NCBI GenBank assembly: GCA_964613675.1
Contig: CAZTIH010000055.1
Location: forward strand, 1 to 15,722
Reading direction: 5' to 3'
From: DAIUCA01 sp964613675
Lineage (GTDB): Bacteria; Pseudomonadota; Gammaproteobacteria; Competibacterales; Competibacteraceae
DNA length: 15,722 bases
Positions 1-6,128 of the stretch are shown here, piece after piece. The translations under genes were made by a program, and so were the position numbers. Numbering within the stretch: position 1 is the first letter of the stretch; each line of letters starts with the position of its first letter. The notes under the pieces were generated by a model. The model was not told the DNA's origin and did no database searches. It saw only the letters and a program-made list of their open reading frames with translations.

Positions 1-40
1 ATTTTCGCATCACTTGGGGTTCGCGCACAAGAATATTCAT
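1..40 (-). CDS. Start of a cassette ORF, partial, unknown product
   Basis: Reading the minus strand, an ATG at 40-38 opens a frame of 13 codons (MNILVREPQVMRK) that runs off the window edge. It starts 2 nt after the end of the attC-like site, which is where the gene of the next integron cassette normally begins. I see no clear Shine-Dalgarno sequence, which is common in cassettes. The frame is too short to assign a function; position next to attC is the only reason to call it a gene. Confidence 0.35.
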   Translation of the reverse strand, partial: MNILVREPQVMRK

Positions 41-42
41 CT

Positions 43-116
43 GGCCTAACGACCAAGCTTATCGGGGGTAATGTGGCGCAGCGAAATTGCCGTCCGGTGC
101 AGCGCCTTGTTAGGGC
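43..116 (-). repeat. Integron attC recombination site
   Basis: On the minus strand the 74-nt element begins with GCCCTAAC (116-109) and ends with GTTAGGCC (50-43). These are inverted core sites matching the RYYYAAC / GTTRRRY pattern. AAG after the first core and CTT before the second extend the imperfect pairing, and GGCGC/GCGCC (75-79 and 102-106) gives inner stem pairing. The TAA stop of the upstream endonuclease frame lies inside the first core site, typical of cassette genes. The motif resembles attC sites of chromosomal integrons in gammaproteobacteria. No integrase gene is in the window, so it could be an isolated cassette or the edge of an array. Confidence 0.75.
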
Positions 117-526
117 TCATTGTAAGGCCCAAGAAAGCGCTCGCCATTAAAATGAATAAGGTGTGATGGTGTATCGGCCACCCAGACTTCGGTTTCCCAT
201 GCAATATCACCAAGGTATCGCCCCATGACGGCCCGATTAGGGAAGGCTGTGACATAGACCAGCCCGGCGGTCGCCCCTCTAAACAGCGCTGTTAACTCGG
301 CGTGGCGCTTGCAATCGACCGGGCCGTGACTGGTGACGGACTCGACCAGCAGCAGCCAGTTCTTCGCGGTGAAGTGCAGCATCACGTCCGGCATCTTGCC
401 GTGTGAATCCACATCTACGCCCAGACCAGCGAGCAAGGGCGCATCGAAGTAACCCCACTTGTCGCCCGTGTCTCCGACATATACCAGTACGCTGCCCGGC
501 GCGAAGTCCTCGATTATTCGCCAATA
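110..526 (-). pseudogene. PstI/BsuBI-family restriction endonuclease, C-terminal fragment
   Basis: The minus-strand frame is open from a TAG at 529-527 to its TAA at 112-110, about 138 codons. It covers only the C-terminal catalytic half of a type II endonuclease of the BsuBI/PstI family (usual proteins are roughly twice as long). Recognisable blocks in order are VGDTGDKWGYFD, DSHGKMPDVMLH, NWLLLVESVTSHGPVD, VYVTAFPNR, IAWETEVWVAD and HLIHFNGERFLGPY. The acidic/lysine residues of these blocks fit a PD-(D/E)XK-type nuclease core. The first in-frame ATG is at 436, but homology clearly begins upstream of it, so the 5' half has been lost rather than the start misplaced. An attC-like site follows directly, suggesting the gene was a cassette. 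A matching methyltransferase fragment lies at 2415-2669. Almost certainly inactive. Confidence 0.85.
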
Positions 527-584
527 CTATTGAGAACCAGCAGACGCCAGACTAGGGGTGGCGGTCGCCGCCCACGCTATTCTT

Positions 585-604
585 CCCCGCCCTGAACGGC
601 GGGG
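585..604. repeat. GC-rich hairpin resembling an IS200/IS605-type element end
   Basis: CCCCGCC (585-591) and GGCGGGG (598-604) form a perfect 7-bp stem with a 6-nt loop (CTGAAC). Hairpins of this form are commonly found at the right end, or 3' of tnpB, in IS200/IS605-family elements. A second short stem (GGCGG 560-564, CCGCC 568-572) lies just upstream. There is no T-tract after the stem, so a terminator is less likely. No tnpA or tnpB coding sequence remains, so this is at best a relic. Confidence 0.3.
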
Positions 605-671
605 TTGCCGCGCATCTGGATCATAATGTCATCCATTTCATGAGAAGTTTTTAAGAAAAATATCACTAAAA

Positions 672-695
672 TGGAAAACCTTTTTCCAATTTTTT
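672..695. terminator. Terminator-like AT-rich hairpin
   Basis: TGGAAAA (672-678) and TTTTCCA (682-688) form a 7-bp stem with a 3-nt loop, followed on the plus strand by six T (690-695); a run of four A on the left gives a short T-tract on the minus strand. The stem has only two G-C pairs, so it would be weak. No plus-strand gene ends just upstream. It may be a remnant or chance in AT-rich DNA. Confidence 0.2.
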
Positions 696-760
696 GGTTG
701 GCAAGCCCCTTCAAAACGATTAGCTTTATAGAGCCTTAAGTTAATTAAAAAAAGTTTTAT

Positions 761-1786
761 ATGATTTTTACTGATATTAAACGGCGTGTTTTCAATGCAG
801 GGGCATTGGCACTGGGGGGACTGCTTGCTTTGCCGACGGTGCAAGCCCAATCCGCGATCACATTACTCAATGTCTCTTACTATCCCACTCGCGAGTTTTA
901 CCGAGATTTCAATGCGGCGTTTATCCGTCATTGGCGGGCGAAAACAGGACAAAATGTAACGGTTCGGCAGTCCCACGGCGGTTCCGGACGACAGGCGCGG
1001 GGGGTCATCGATGGTTTGGAAGCAGATGTGGTGACCCTTGCATTGGCATTCGATATCGACATTTTGCATGAACGCGGCAACTTGATTCCTGCGGATTGGC
1101 AGTCCCGTTTGCCTTACAATTCATCGCCTTACACCTCGACAATTGTGCTTCTGGTGCGTCAGGGCAATCCCAAAAACATCCGCGATTGGGATGATCTCAT
1201 TCGTTCTGATGTGAGCGTGGTCACACCTAATCCGAAGACTTCAGGCGGCGCACGGTGGAATTATCTCGCCGCGTGGGGGTATGCGCTGCGGCAATCGGGT
1301 GGGAACGATGAGACGGCGCGGGAGTTTGTCCGAGAGATTTATCGGAATGCCCCGGTTCTCGACACGGCGGCGCGGGCGGCCCTTACGACCTTTACGCAGC
1401 GCAACATCGGCGATGTGTTGATTGCGTGGGAAAATGAAGCGTATTTAGGGCAGGAGGAATTGGGGAAAGGGCGGTTTGAAATTGTGACGCCTTCGGTGTC
1501 GATTTTGGCCGAACCGCCGATCACGGTGGTGGATCGGGTGGTGGATCGTCGCGGAACGCGGGAAGTCGCCACGGCGTATTTGGAATATCTCTACACCGAG
1601 GAGGGGCAACGATTGGCGGCCCGTCATTACTATCGTCCGCGTGATGAGATAATTGTGGCGGAACTCGCCGATAAGTTTGCTCAGGTTGATTTATTCACGA
1701 TTGATGAAGTTTTCGGAGGTTGGGTGAAAGCGCAGCAGGTGCATTTCAATGATGGCGGTGAATTCGACAAGATTTATGCGCAGTAA
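761..1786 (+). CDS. sbp: Sulfate-binding periplasmic protein Sbp
   Basis: A 341-residue solute-binding protein of the sulfate ABC importer, acting in the periplasm and delivering sulfate to the CysTWA permease. Residues 1-29 look like a Sec signal peptide (basic RR at 8-9, hydrophobic core, VQA cleavage before Q30). Family blocks follow: NVSYYPTRE (37-45), SHGGSGRQARGVIDGL (71-86), ADVVTLAL (88-95), PNPKTSGGARWNYLAAWG (from 156) and IGDVLIAWENEA. The length matches the family (about 330-340), and the TSGGARW and GGSG segments belong to the oxyanion-binding region. No strong Shine-Dalgarno is seen before ATG 761, but no better in-frame start keeps the signal peptide. The permease genes are not nearby, so it is an orphan copy here. 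The hydrolase relic follows 37 nt downstream on the same strand. Thiosulfate specificity (CysP) cannot be excluded. Confidence 0.93.
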   Translation: MIFTDIKRRVFNAGALALGGLLALPTVQAQSAITLLNVSYYPTREFYRDFNAAFIRHWRAKTGQNVTVRQSHGGSGRQARGVIDGLEADVVTLALAFDIDILHERGNLIPADWQSRLPYNSSPYTSTIVLLVRQGNPKNIRDWDDLIRSDVSVVTPNPKTSGGARWNYLAAWGYALRQSGGNDETAREFVREIYRNAPVLDTAARAALTTFTQRNIGDVLIAWENEAYLGQEELGKGRFEIVTPSVSILAEPPITVVDRVVDRRGTREVATAYLEYLYTEEGQRLAARHYYRPRDEIIVAELADKFAQVDLFTIDEVFGGWVKAQQVHFNDGGEFDKIYAQ

Positions 1787-1809
1787 ACCGCTGATTCACG
1801 CCACTTTGT

Positions 1810-1815
1810 AGAGGA
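1810..1815 (+). promoter_or_regulatory. Ribosome-binding site of the hydrolase gene
   Basis: AGAGGA lies 8 nt before the ATG at 1824 but directly abuts the ATG at 1815. The spacing favours 1824 (MSPQLIVVPG) as the start over 1815 (MTRMSPQ). Confidence 0.5.
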
Positions 1816-1823
1816 TGACTCGC

Positions 1824-2339
1824 ATGTCTCCACAACTCATTGTTGTCCCTGGGTATCACGGGAGTGGCCCAAACCACTGGCAGACATGGCTTGAACGACA
1901 GCGCCCCGCTGCGCAACGGGTGCGAGGCATTGATTGGGAACGGCCCAAATTAGCGACCTGGGCGCAGGCAGTTCGCAATGAAATTGATGGAGCATCGCGC
2001 CCTGTTTTGCTGGTGGCGCACAGTTTTGGTTGTTTGGCGACGGTCGTTGCGGCGGCGGATCAAGTAGAAAAAATCGCGGGCGTCATTTTTGTCGCACCCG
2101 CCGATCCAGAGCGGTTTCAGCAGGGATTAACGCAGACTTTGCCCGACTGTTTTCTTGGTTTTCAGAGTGTTCTGATCGCCAGTGAAAACGATCCGTAGAT
2201 ATCGCTTCCGATGGCGAAAGCGTTTGCGGAACGATGGGGCAGCGACTTCGTAAACCTCGGTCGTGCAGGACACATCAATGCAGAATCGGGATACGGTGCA
2301 TGGCCAACCTTGTTGGCGGGATTGGAGAAATGGGCGTAA
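1824..2339 (+). pseudogene. RBBP9/YdeN-like alpha/beta hydrolase interrupted by an in-frame TAG
   Basis: The frame encodes a small serine hydrolase of the RBBP9/YdeN type. It starts with VVPGYHGSGPNHWQTW (7-22), has the nucleophile in AHSFG (Ser67), and the acid in SENDP (Asp123). Codon 125 is TAG (2196-2198). The same frame then continues without interruption (ISLPMAKAFAERWGSDF...) through GRAGHINAESG, where His150 should be the catalytic base, to TAA at 2337-2339. Read through, the product is 171 residues plus one residue at the stop, normal for the family. Relatives usually have an aromatic residue after DP, so TAC or TAT to TAG is the likely single change. The truncated product lacks the catalytic His and should be inactive. 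Alternatives are a sequencing error or amber suppression. It is probably cotranscribed with sbp. Confidence 0.85.
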
Positions 2340-2414
2340 TCAACCAATTATAGTTTGTTTTAAGATATTGTCATTTGCGAACAAATACCCTTGTATTTCT
2401 CGCGGCTGAAATGG
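2340..2414. other. Short non-coding junction with overlapping inverted repeats
   Basis: These 75 AT-rich bases separate the hydrolase stop from the methyltransferase fragment. Two hairpins share bases: ATTTG/CAAAT (2373-2377 with 2382-2386) and AAATAC/GTATTT (2383-2388 with 2393-2398). They cannot form together. No promoter or gene is convincing here. Confidence 0.35.
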
Positions 2415-2669
2415 CTATCGAACCAACGACCGTTCATCCGCCGCCGACAGCGAACCTATGCCTGCCCCTGCATCCAGCAGGCGGCAATCACCTGCTCCTT
2501 CAGGGAACAGGCTTGCCATAAATACAGCCGTCCTTTCAGGCGTGAGAAACTGACCGAACTGCGATTTCCTTGCCGCTTCGGTGCTCTTCGACAAAGACAA
2601 TCTTTTTTGTTCAACCGCTGATAACAATTTCGGCGTCCCCTTCTTTGCACCCTCACTCGAATTACCCAT
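2415..2669 (-). pseudogene. N-6 adenine DNA methyltransferase, N-terminal fragment (PstI/BsuBI-type partner)
   Basis: A minus-strand frame from ATG 2669 to TAG 2417-2415 encodes 84 residues. It contains GQFLTPERTAVFMASLF followed by LLDAGAGIGSLSAA. The latter is the SAM-binding motif I (DAGAGIGS) of gamma-class N6-adenine methyltransferases, and the preceding GQFLTP block is typical of the M subunits paired with PstI/BsuBI-type endonucleases. Everything after motif I, including the catalytic (N/D)PP(Y/F) motif, is missing; the frame ends shortly afterwards in DERSLVR. It begins 7 nt after the cas2 stop, with a G-rich stretch that nearly touches the ATG; an ATG at 2699 inside cas2 is an alternative start. 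The companion endonuclease fragment lies at 110-526 in the same orientation. No methylation activity is possible. Confidence 0.8.
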
Positions 2670-2676
2670 CTCCCCC

Positions 2677-2967
2677 CTACAACACCAACGTTCCCTCAAA
2701 ATCTATCGCCCGAAATTTGCCGTACTCCCTAACTTCACAGCCCCGTCCATCCGCCAAACGGTAAAGCCGTAAACAGTCCAAATCTTCTCGAATCTCATCC
2801 AAGAGAAGTTTTTCGAGTTCCGCAAGCTGTTTTGCGTTTACCTGACATTCAAAAACCGACTTCTGAACCCGTTGCCCAAAACGCAAGCAGATCTTCGCGA
2901 CATGGCGTAAACGTCTTCTACCATCAAGCGTTTCCGTATTCACATCATAGCAGACAATAATCAACAT
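2677..2967 (-). CDS. cas2: CRISPR adaptation protein Cas2 (type I-C)
   Basis: A small ferredoxin-fold protein of about 96 residues that forms the central dimer of the Cas1-Cas2 integration complex. The N-terminal strand and metal-site aspartate are in MLIIVCYDVNT, followed by GRRRLRHVAK and QRVQKSVFECQV, which are typical of type I-C Cas2. I chose ATG 2967 because it puts the YDV motif at the usual distance from the N-terminus. A GTG at 2976 overlapping the cas1 stop (GTGA) would add three residues and could give translational coupling. It is the last cas gene, and instead of a CRISPR array the truncated methyltransferase follows after 7 nt. Confidence 0.95.
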   Translation of the reverse strand: MLIIVCYDVNTETLDGRRRLRHVAKICLRFGQRVQKSVFECQVNAKQLAELEKLLLDEIREDLDCLRLYRLADGRGCEVREYGKFRAIDFEGTLVL

Positions 2968-2972
2968 ACCGT

Positions 2973-4001
2973 TCACCGAATCAGAAAGGGAACATATTGG
3001 GGCATATCTCCCCGAATTACTCGCGCAATCAGTCGCGCTTGAATCAGAAAAGCAACGCCAATCGGAATTTTTTCTGAAAGCAACGGATGCACAATCAGCT
3101 CTCGCTTACGTTCTTGATACGCCATAATCGCCGTCTTCCGACCCTCTCCCTTCAGAAGAACCGCTCCCCCTTCGCAAAAATCAAAATCACCTTTCTTAAG
3201 CTGTCCGCGATTGATAAGCGAGAGCGTGAGTCTTTCGGCGATGTGGCGAAATTCCTCCATTAAATCAAGCGCTAAAGCCGCTTTCCCTGGGCGTAAAACA
3301 TGGAGAAATCCTACCTGTGGATCCAATCCCGTCGCTTCAATCGCCGACCGACAATCATTCATCAGCATCGCGTAAAAAAACGACAACAACGCATTGGTTG
3401 GGTCGCGGGGTGGGCGACGATTGCGCCCCTCAAAAGTAAACACCTTGCGAGATTCACTGCGAATTAAGTGATTGAAACAGCTAAAATAAACCTGTGCGGC
3501 ATCTCCCTCGACACCTCTCAACTGATCCAGCGTCTCCATAGCGCGAATGCGCCGAAGAGAACTTGCTAGATGATTTGATCCCGCAACTAACACCGTGCGA
3601 TCTTCCAAATTCTGCGTTTCGCGGGCCGCCCGCAAAAGTAATTGACGCGTGTTTCTGATCTTTCCCGCCACAAATCCCTTCGCAATCTGCAATCCAAATG
3701 AGGCATTATCGAGTTGGCGAAATTGTGCTTTACGTAACAAGACGTTACCTGAAATCGGCCCCTCAATACGTGCCTTAAATCGTCCATTCTCATCGAGCAT
3801 CACAAAACTAATTCCGACATCGGCTAAATGATGAATGAGCGGCGTTGAGAAATTAATCCGCCCAAAACAGACCACCGACTGCAAATGGTGCAGGGGCATT
3901 CGTGCGGCGGGCTTGTCTTCTAATCGCAGACAAAGCGTTTGATTATCCAGATGGAGATAACTATCGGGCGTCGTCACATACAGCGTATTGAGTAGCTCCA
4001 T
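2973..4001 (-). CDS. cas1: CRISPR integrase Cas1 (type I-C)
   Basis: A 342-residue metal-dependent integrase that, with Cas2, inserts new spacers at the leader end of an array. The N-terminal beta domain (about 1-80) precedes the helical catalytic domain. The three metal ligands are in the expected places: Glu165 (LRGVEGDAA), His234 (GFLHVLRPGK) and Asp246 (ALDLMEEF). The PPRDPTNALLSFFYAML block (about 197-213) is also characteristic. ATG 4001 follows the cas4 stop by 2 nt, and the end touches the cas2 start. The full length and intact active site suggest a working integrase. Confidence 0.97.
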   Translation of the reverse strand: MELLNTLYVTTPDSYLHLDNQTLCLRLEDKPAARMPLHHLQSVVCFGRINFSTPLIHHLADVGISFVMLDENGRFKARIEGPISGNVLLRKAQFRQLDNASFGLQIAKGFVAGKIRNTRQLLLRAARETQNLEDRTVLVAGSNHLASSLRRIRAMETLDQLRGVEGDAAQVYFSCFNHLIRSESRKVFTFEGRNRRPPRDPTNALLSFFYAMLMNDCRSAIEATGLDPQVGFLHVLRPGKAALALDLMEEFRHIAERLTLSLINRGQLKKGDFDFCEGGAVLLKGEGRKTAIMAYQERKRELIVHPLLSEKIPIGVAFLIQARLIARVIRGDMPQYVPFLIR

Positions 4002-4003
4002 TC

Positions 4004-4621
4004 CTATTCCTCACAGTCGAATAACTGTTGGTGCAGACAATTTAAAGTGTCGCTTTGACGCAACATCTCCGGTTGGCAAATCGGACGCATCGCGCATTCG
4101 TCACACCGTTTCACAACTGGGGTCGGTGGCGGTAAATCTTCCTGTGAAAACAATGTATTAATCGCTGCCACTGCGTTGGTTAATTGCTGCCGTAATCCCT
4201 CGCTAATCTCAACTTCTCGACGTCGTTTACTCTTCGTATGGAAAATCGCTCCCTTACGGACGGGCTTCTGAAACATTTCCTCCAGACAGAGCGCTTGAGC
4301 AGCGAGTTGCAGATCATCATTGAGGTAGCGTCGCCGAGGACTGTGCTTGTATTCGACGGGAAAAATCGTGCCGTCTTTCCAAATCTCGACCACATCGCAT
4401 CGCCCCACCAGATTGAGTTCGGTGTGCCAGACGGGGAGTGCATAAAGCACCCTCACGTCTGCATGTGTCATCTGACCGCTGTGATCCACGCGCTCATGTT
4501 CTGTTGTGCCCAAAAAAGTATGCAAATTTTCTGCGTACTGGTCTTCCAGAAACATCAACGCGCAGCGTCGTGGACAGTAGGTAAATTGGTTAATCGCAGA
4601 TAAGTAAATCGGGTCGTTCAT
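4004..4621 (-). CDS. cas4: CRISPR-associated exonuclease Cas4
   Basis: A RecB-like nuclease with a 4Fe-4S cluster that trims prespacers and helps select PAM-side ends for Cas1-Cas2. Starting at ATG 4621 (MNDPIYLSAI) the protein has 205 residues. The cluster cysteines are in TYCPRRCAL near the N-terminus and RCDECAMRPIC near the C-terminus. The nuclease motifs are GRCDVVE, PVEYKHS (Glu and Lys) and DLQLAAQALCLEEM. An ATG at 4642 would add seven residues lacking family similarity and lengthen the overlap with cas7, so I prefer 4621. The start lies within the last 32 nt of cas7, suggesting translational coupling, and the stop is 2 nt before cas1. Confidence 0.95.
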   Translation of the reverse strand: MNDPIYLSAINQFTYCPRRCALMFLEDQYAENLHTFLGTTEHERVDHSGQMTHADVRVLYALPVWHTELNLVGRCDVVEIWKDGTIFPVEYKHSPRRRYLNDDLQLAAQALCLEEMFQKPVRKGAIFHTKSKRRREVEISEGLRQQLTNAVAAINTLFSQEDLPPPTPVVKRCDECAMRPICQPEMLRQSDTLNCLHQQLFDCEE

Positions 4622-5594
4622 GATACTTGTGCAGCTTGACACCCTTCGGCAAATCCTTCTGATCCCAGTCGCAAATTATCTGATAGTCGCTAAAATTTTC
4701 TGGATAGCCTTTTTGTTGGGCTTCCTCCGTTAATTGGCACCGAATCCCATCAAACAACTTATGGGCGTGGGTACAGCCTAAACGGGCCTCTTTGCTGTTC
4801 TGTTTTGCATTATTTTCGTGTTGCGTGCCGACATGCTCAAAAACATACAGTCCGCGCATTTGCATTTCGCCTCGTGCTGCTGAGTGATCATGCTCAAATA
4901 AATCGAGTAATGCCTTGAAAACTAAGCATAAATCGCGTTTATCAAAGCCTGTTTTTTCCGCAAATGGTGGCGATACATAGCCTTTTGCCATGTAAAGCCC
5001 GTAGGGAACGATGTACTTGTGGCCCATTGTGCGCTCTTGAGCTTTTTGATCTTCTTGATCTTTTTTATCTTTGTCAGATTCTTTGGTGACTACGCAGCGC
5101 GTAATCGTGACCTCTAACGGATTGATCGGATGGAGCGACTGGGCAAATGTGAGCTGCACGGGACCGCGAATCTGTCCGAATGCGGAGCCTCTTAGCGGAC
5201 CTCTGCCCGTTGAAACGACACTGCCAAAGGTTCTTACATCAAAAAATTCCTGACATAGCCAGTTCGCTGCTTTTTCAGCAATCACATCGTCTTTTGCACC
5301 TTTCGGTAATTTGCCCTTCGCAATGTCTTCCGCTTTTTTCTGTTCTGTTTCGATGACATTTCCCTGTTGAATCAAGATGTTAAACCCATTGTTTTCATCG
5401 TCTTTGCGCGTAGGCTTAAACAGCTCGATGTAGTTACGAATTTTGCGCTTCAGACAAACATCAGAAACCAAACCGCGATTGCTGTTGGGTTCGATACGGG
5501 GCATGTTCCCCGCATCAGGGTCGCCATTCGGATTGCCATTGGTGACATCGAACAACATCAGAAAATCATGGCGGTTGGTGAGATCAGTATTCAT
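4590..5594 (-). CDS. cas7: Cascade backbone subunit Cas7 (Csd2, type I-C)
   Basis: A 334-residue RAMP protein that polymerises along the crRNA to form the backbone of the type I-C Cascade. Typical elements are FDVTNGNPNGDPDAGNMPR near the N-terminus, SDVCLKRKIRNY, FDVRTFGSVVS (118-128), RGPVQLTFAQS and GHKYIVPYGLY (191-201). A lysine/aspartate-rich insert (about 171-188, KESDKDKKDQEDQKAQER) interrupts the fold just before GHKY and makes the protein longer than the usual 280-300 residues. The C-terminus runs about ten residues past the expected end, over the cas4 start. AGGAG 8 nt before ATG 5594 is a good ribosome-binding site. It lies 36 nt downstream of cas8c. Confidence 0.95.
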   Translation of the reverse strand: MNTDLTNRHDFLMLFDVTNGNPNGDPDAGNMPRIEPNSNRGLVSDVCLKRKIRNYIELFKPTRKDDENNGFNILIQQGNVIETEQKKAEDIAKGKLPKGAKDDVIAEKAANWLCQEFFDVRTFGSVVSTGRGPLRGSAFGQIRGPVQLTFAQSLHPINPLEVTITRCVVTKESDKDKKDQEDQKAQERTMGHKYIVPYGLYMAKGYVSPPFAEKTGFDKRDLCLVFKALLDLFEHDHSAARGEMQMRGLYVFEHVGTQHENNAKQNSKEARLGCTHAHKLFDGIRCQLTEEAQQKGYPENFSDYQIICDWDQKDLPKGVKLHKYHERPDLLICD

Positions 5595-5630
5595 TTATGT
5601 GCTCCTAGTGTGATGAATTAAATGGAAAAA

Positions 5631-6128
5631 TTAAGGTAAGGGGTCGTTAAAATCGGGGGCTTGATCTGAAGTATCTTCAGAGGGTTTGTTCTGCTTCGCT
5701 TGTCGGCGTCCAGAATCGTCTTCTGCCTTCTGTTGATAAAATCCTAAGGCAAACCGTCCTTGGGCTTGCAGATCAAAGGAACGGGGAAATTGTGGCGGTT
5801 GCCGAGGGCCAGAGGGTGGAAAGAGCGCGGCAATTTCAGCAATGCGCCGTTCCATAATGGCGGCATTACGTCGCCCTTTGTCGCCCATCCTTTCCAGTTT
5901 GTGCAGATGATGCTGATGAAGTCGCCAAAGAATTCCGAACGCACTATTGGGTGTTGCGGAAGCTGTTCCGTAGTAACGTGCCACGACGCTTGCTCCCTCT
6001 AGTTTATAGTCATGAGCTTTGGCCTGTAGATCATCGAAAAGCGCTAACAGACGACCGCAATTATAAGCAAAATCATCGGTTTCATGGACTTTTGGCCCAA
6101 TAATGGGAGCATGAACAGTTTCAGACAT
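5631..6128 (-). CDS. Probable internal product Cas11c, small subunit encoded within cas8c
   Basis: Type I-C systems are known to make a separate small subunit (Cas11c) from an internal start in the 3' part of cas8c. Here an in-frame ATG at 6128 (codon 503 counting from TTG 7634) opens MSETVHAPIIGP, followed by YNCGRLLALFDDLQAKAH, the helical region with which known Cas11c proteins begin. AAAGGA (6145-6140) lies 11 nt upstream, a somewhat long but usable spacing. The product would have 165 residues, longer than the roughly 120 of studied Cas11c, because of a charged, probably disordered tail (about the last 35 residues, ending DQAPDFNDPLP). The internal start is inferred, not shown. Confidence 0.55.
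   Translation of the reverse strand: MSETVHAPIIGPKVHETDDFAYNCGRLLALFDDLQAKAHDYKLEGASVVARYYGTASATPNSAFGILWRLHQHHLHKLERMGDKGRRNAAIMERRIAEIAALFPPSGPRQPPQFPRSFDLQAQGRFALGFYQQKAEDDSGRRQAKQNKPSEDTSDQAPDFNDPLP

Larger units (their letters stand above)
527..760. other. Non-coding junction between endonuclease fragment and sbp
   Basis: No credible gene is visible in these 234 bases. The left part (to about 620) is GC-rich and holds two small inverted repeats. The right part is AT-rich and must contain the sbp promoter. A possible -35-like TTGGCA (698-703) and -10-like TATAGA (727-732) are spaced too far apart (23 nt) to be convincing. The change in composition near 620-640 suggests the segment joins DNA of different origins. 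Confidence 0.5.

Noticed and set aside
46..255. Minus-strand frame of 69 codons with an NKALHRTA-type ending
   Set aside because: It is the attC site read in another frame of the endonuclease fragment; that peptide pattern commonly comes from translated attC sequence.
585..604. Intrinsic terminator
   Set aside because: The stem is strong, but neither strand has a T-tract after it and no gene ends next to it.
2196..2198. Genome-wide reassignment of TAG as a sense codon
   Set aside because: cas4 and cas2 end properly in TAG at their expected lengths, so TAG works as a stop here.
2391..2772. Plus-strand frames opposite the methyltransferase fragment and the cas2 end
   Set aside because: They overlap recognisable minus-strand coding sequence and show no family pattern of their own.
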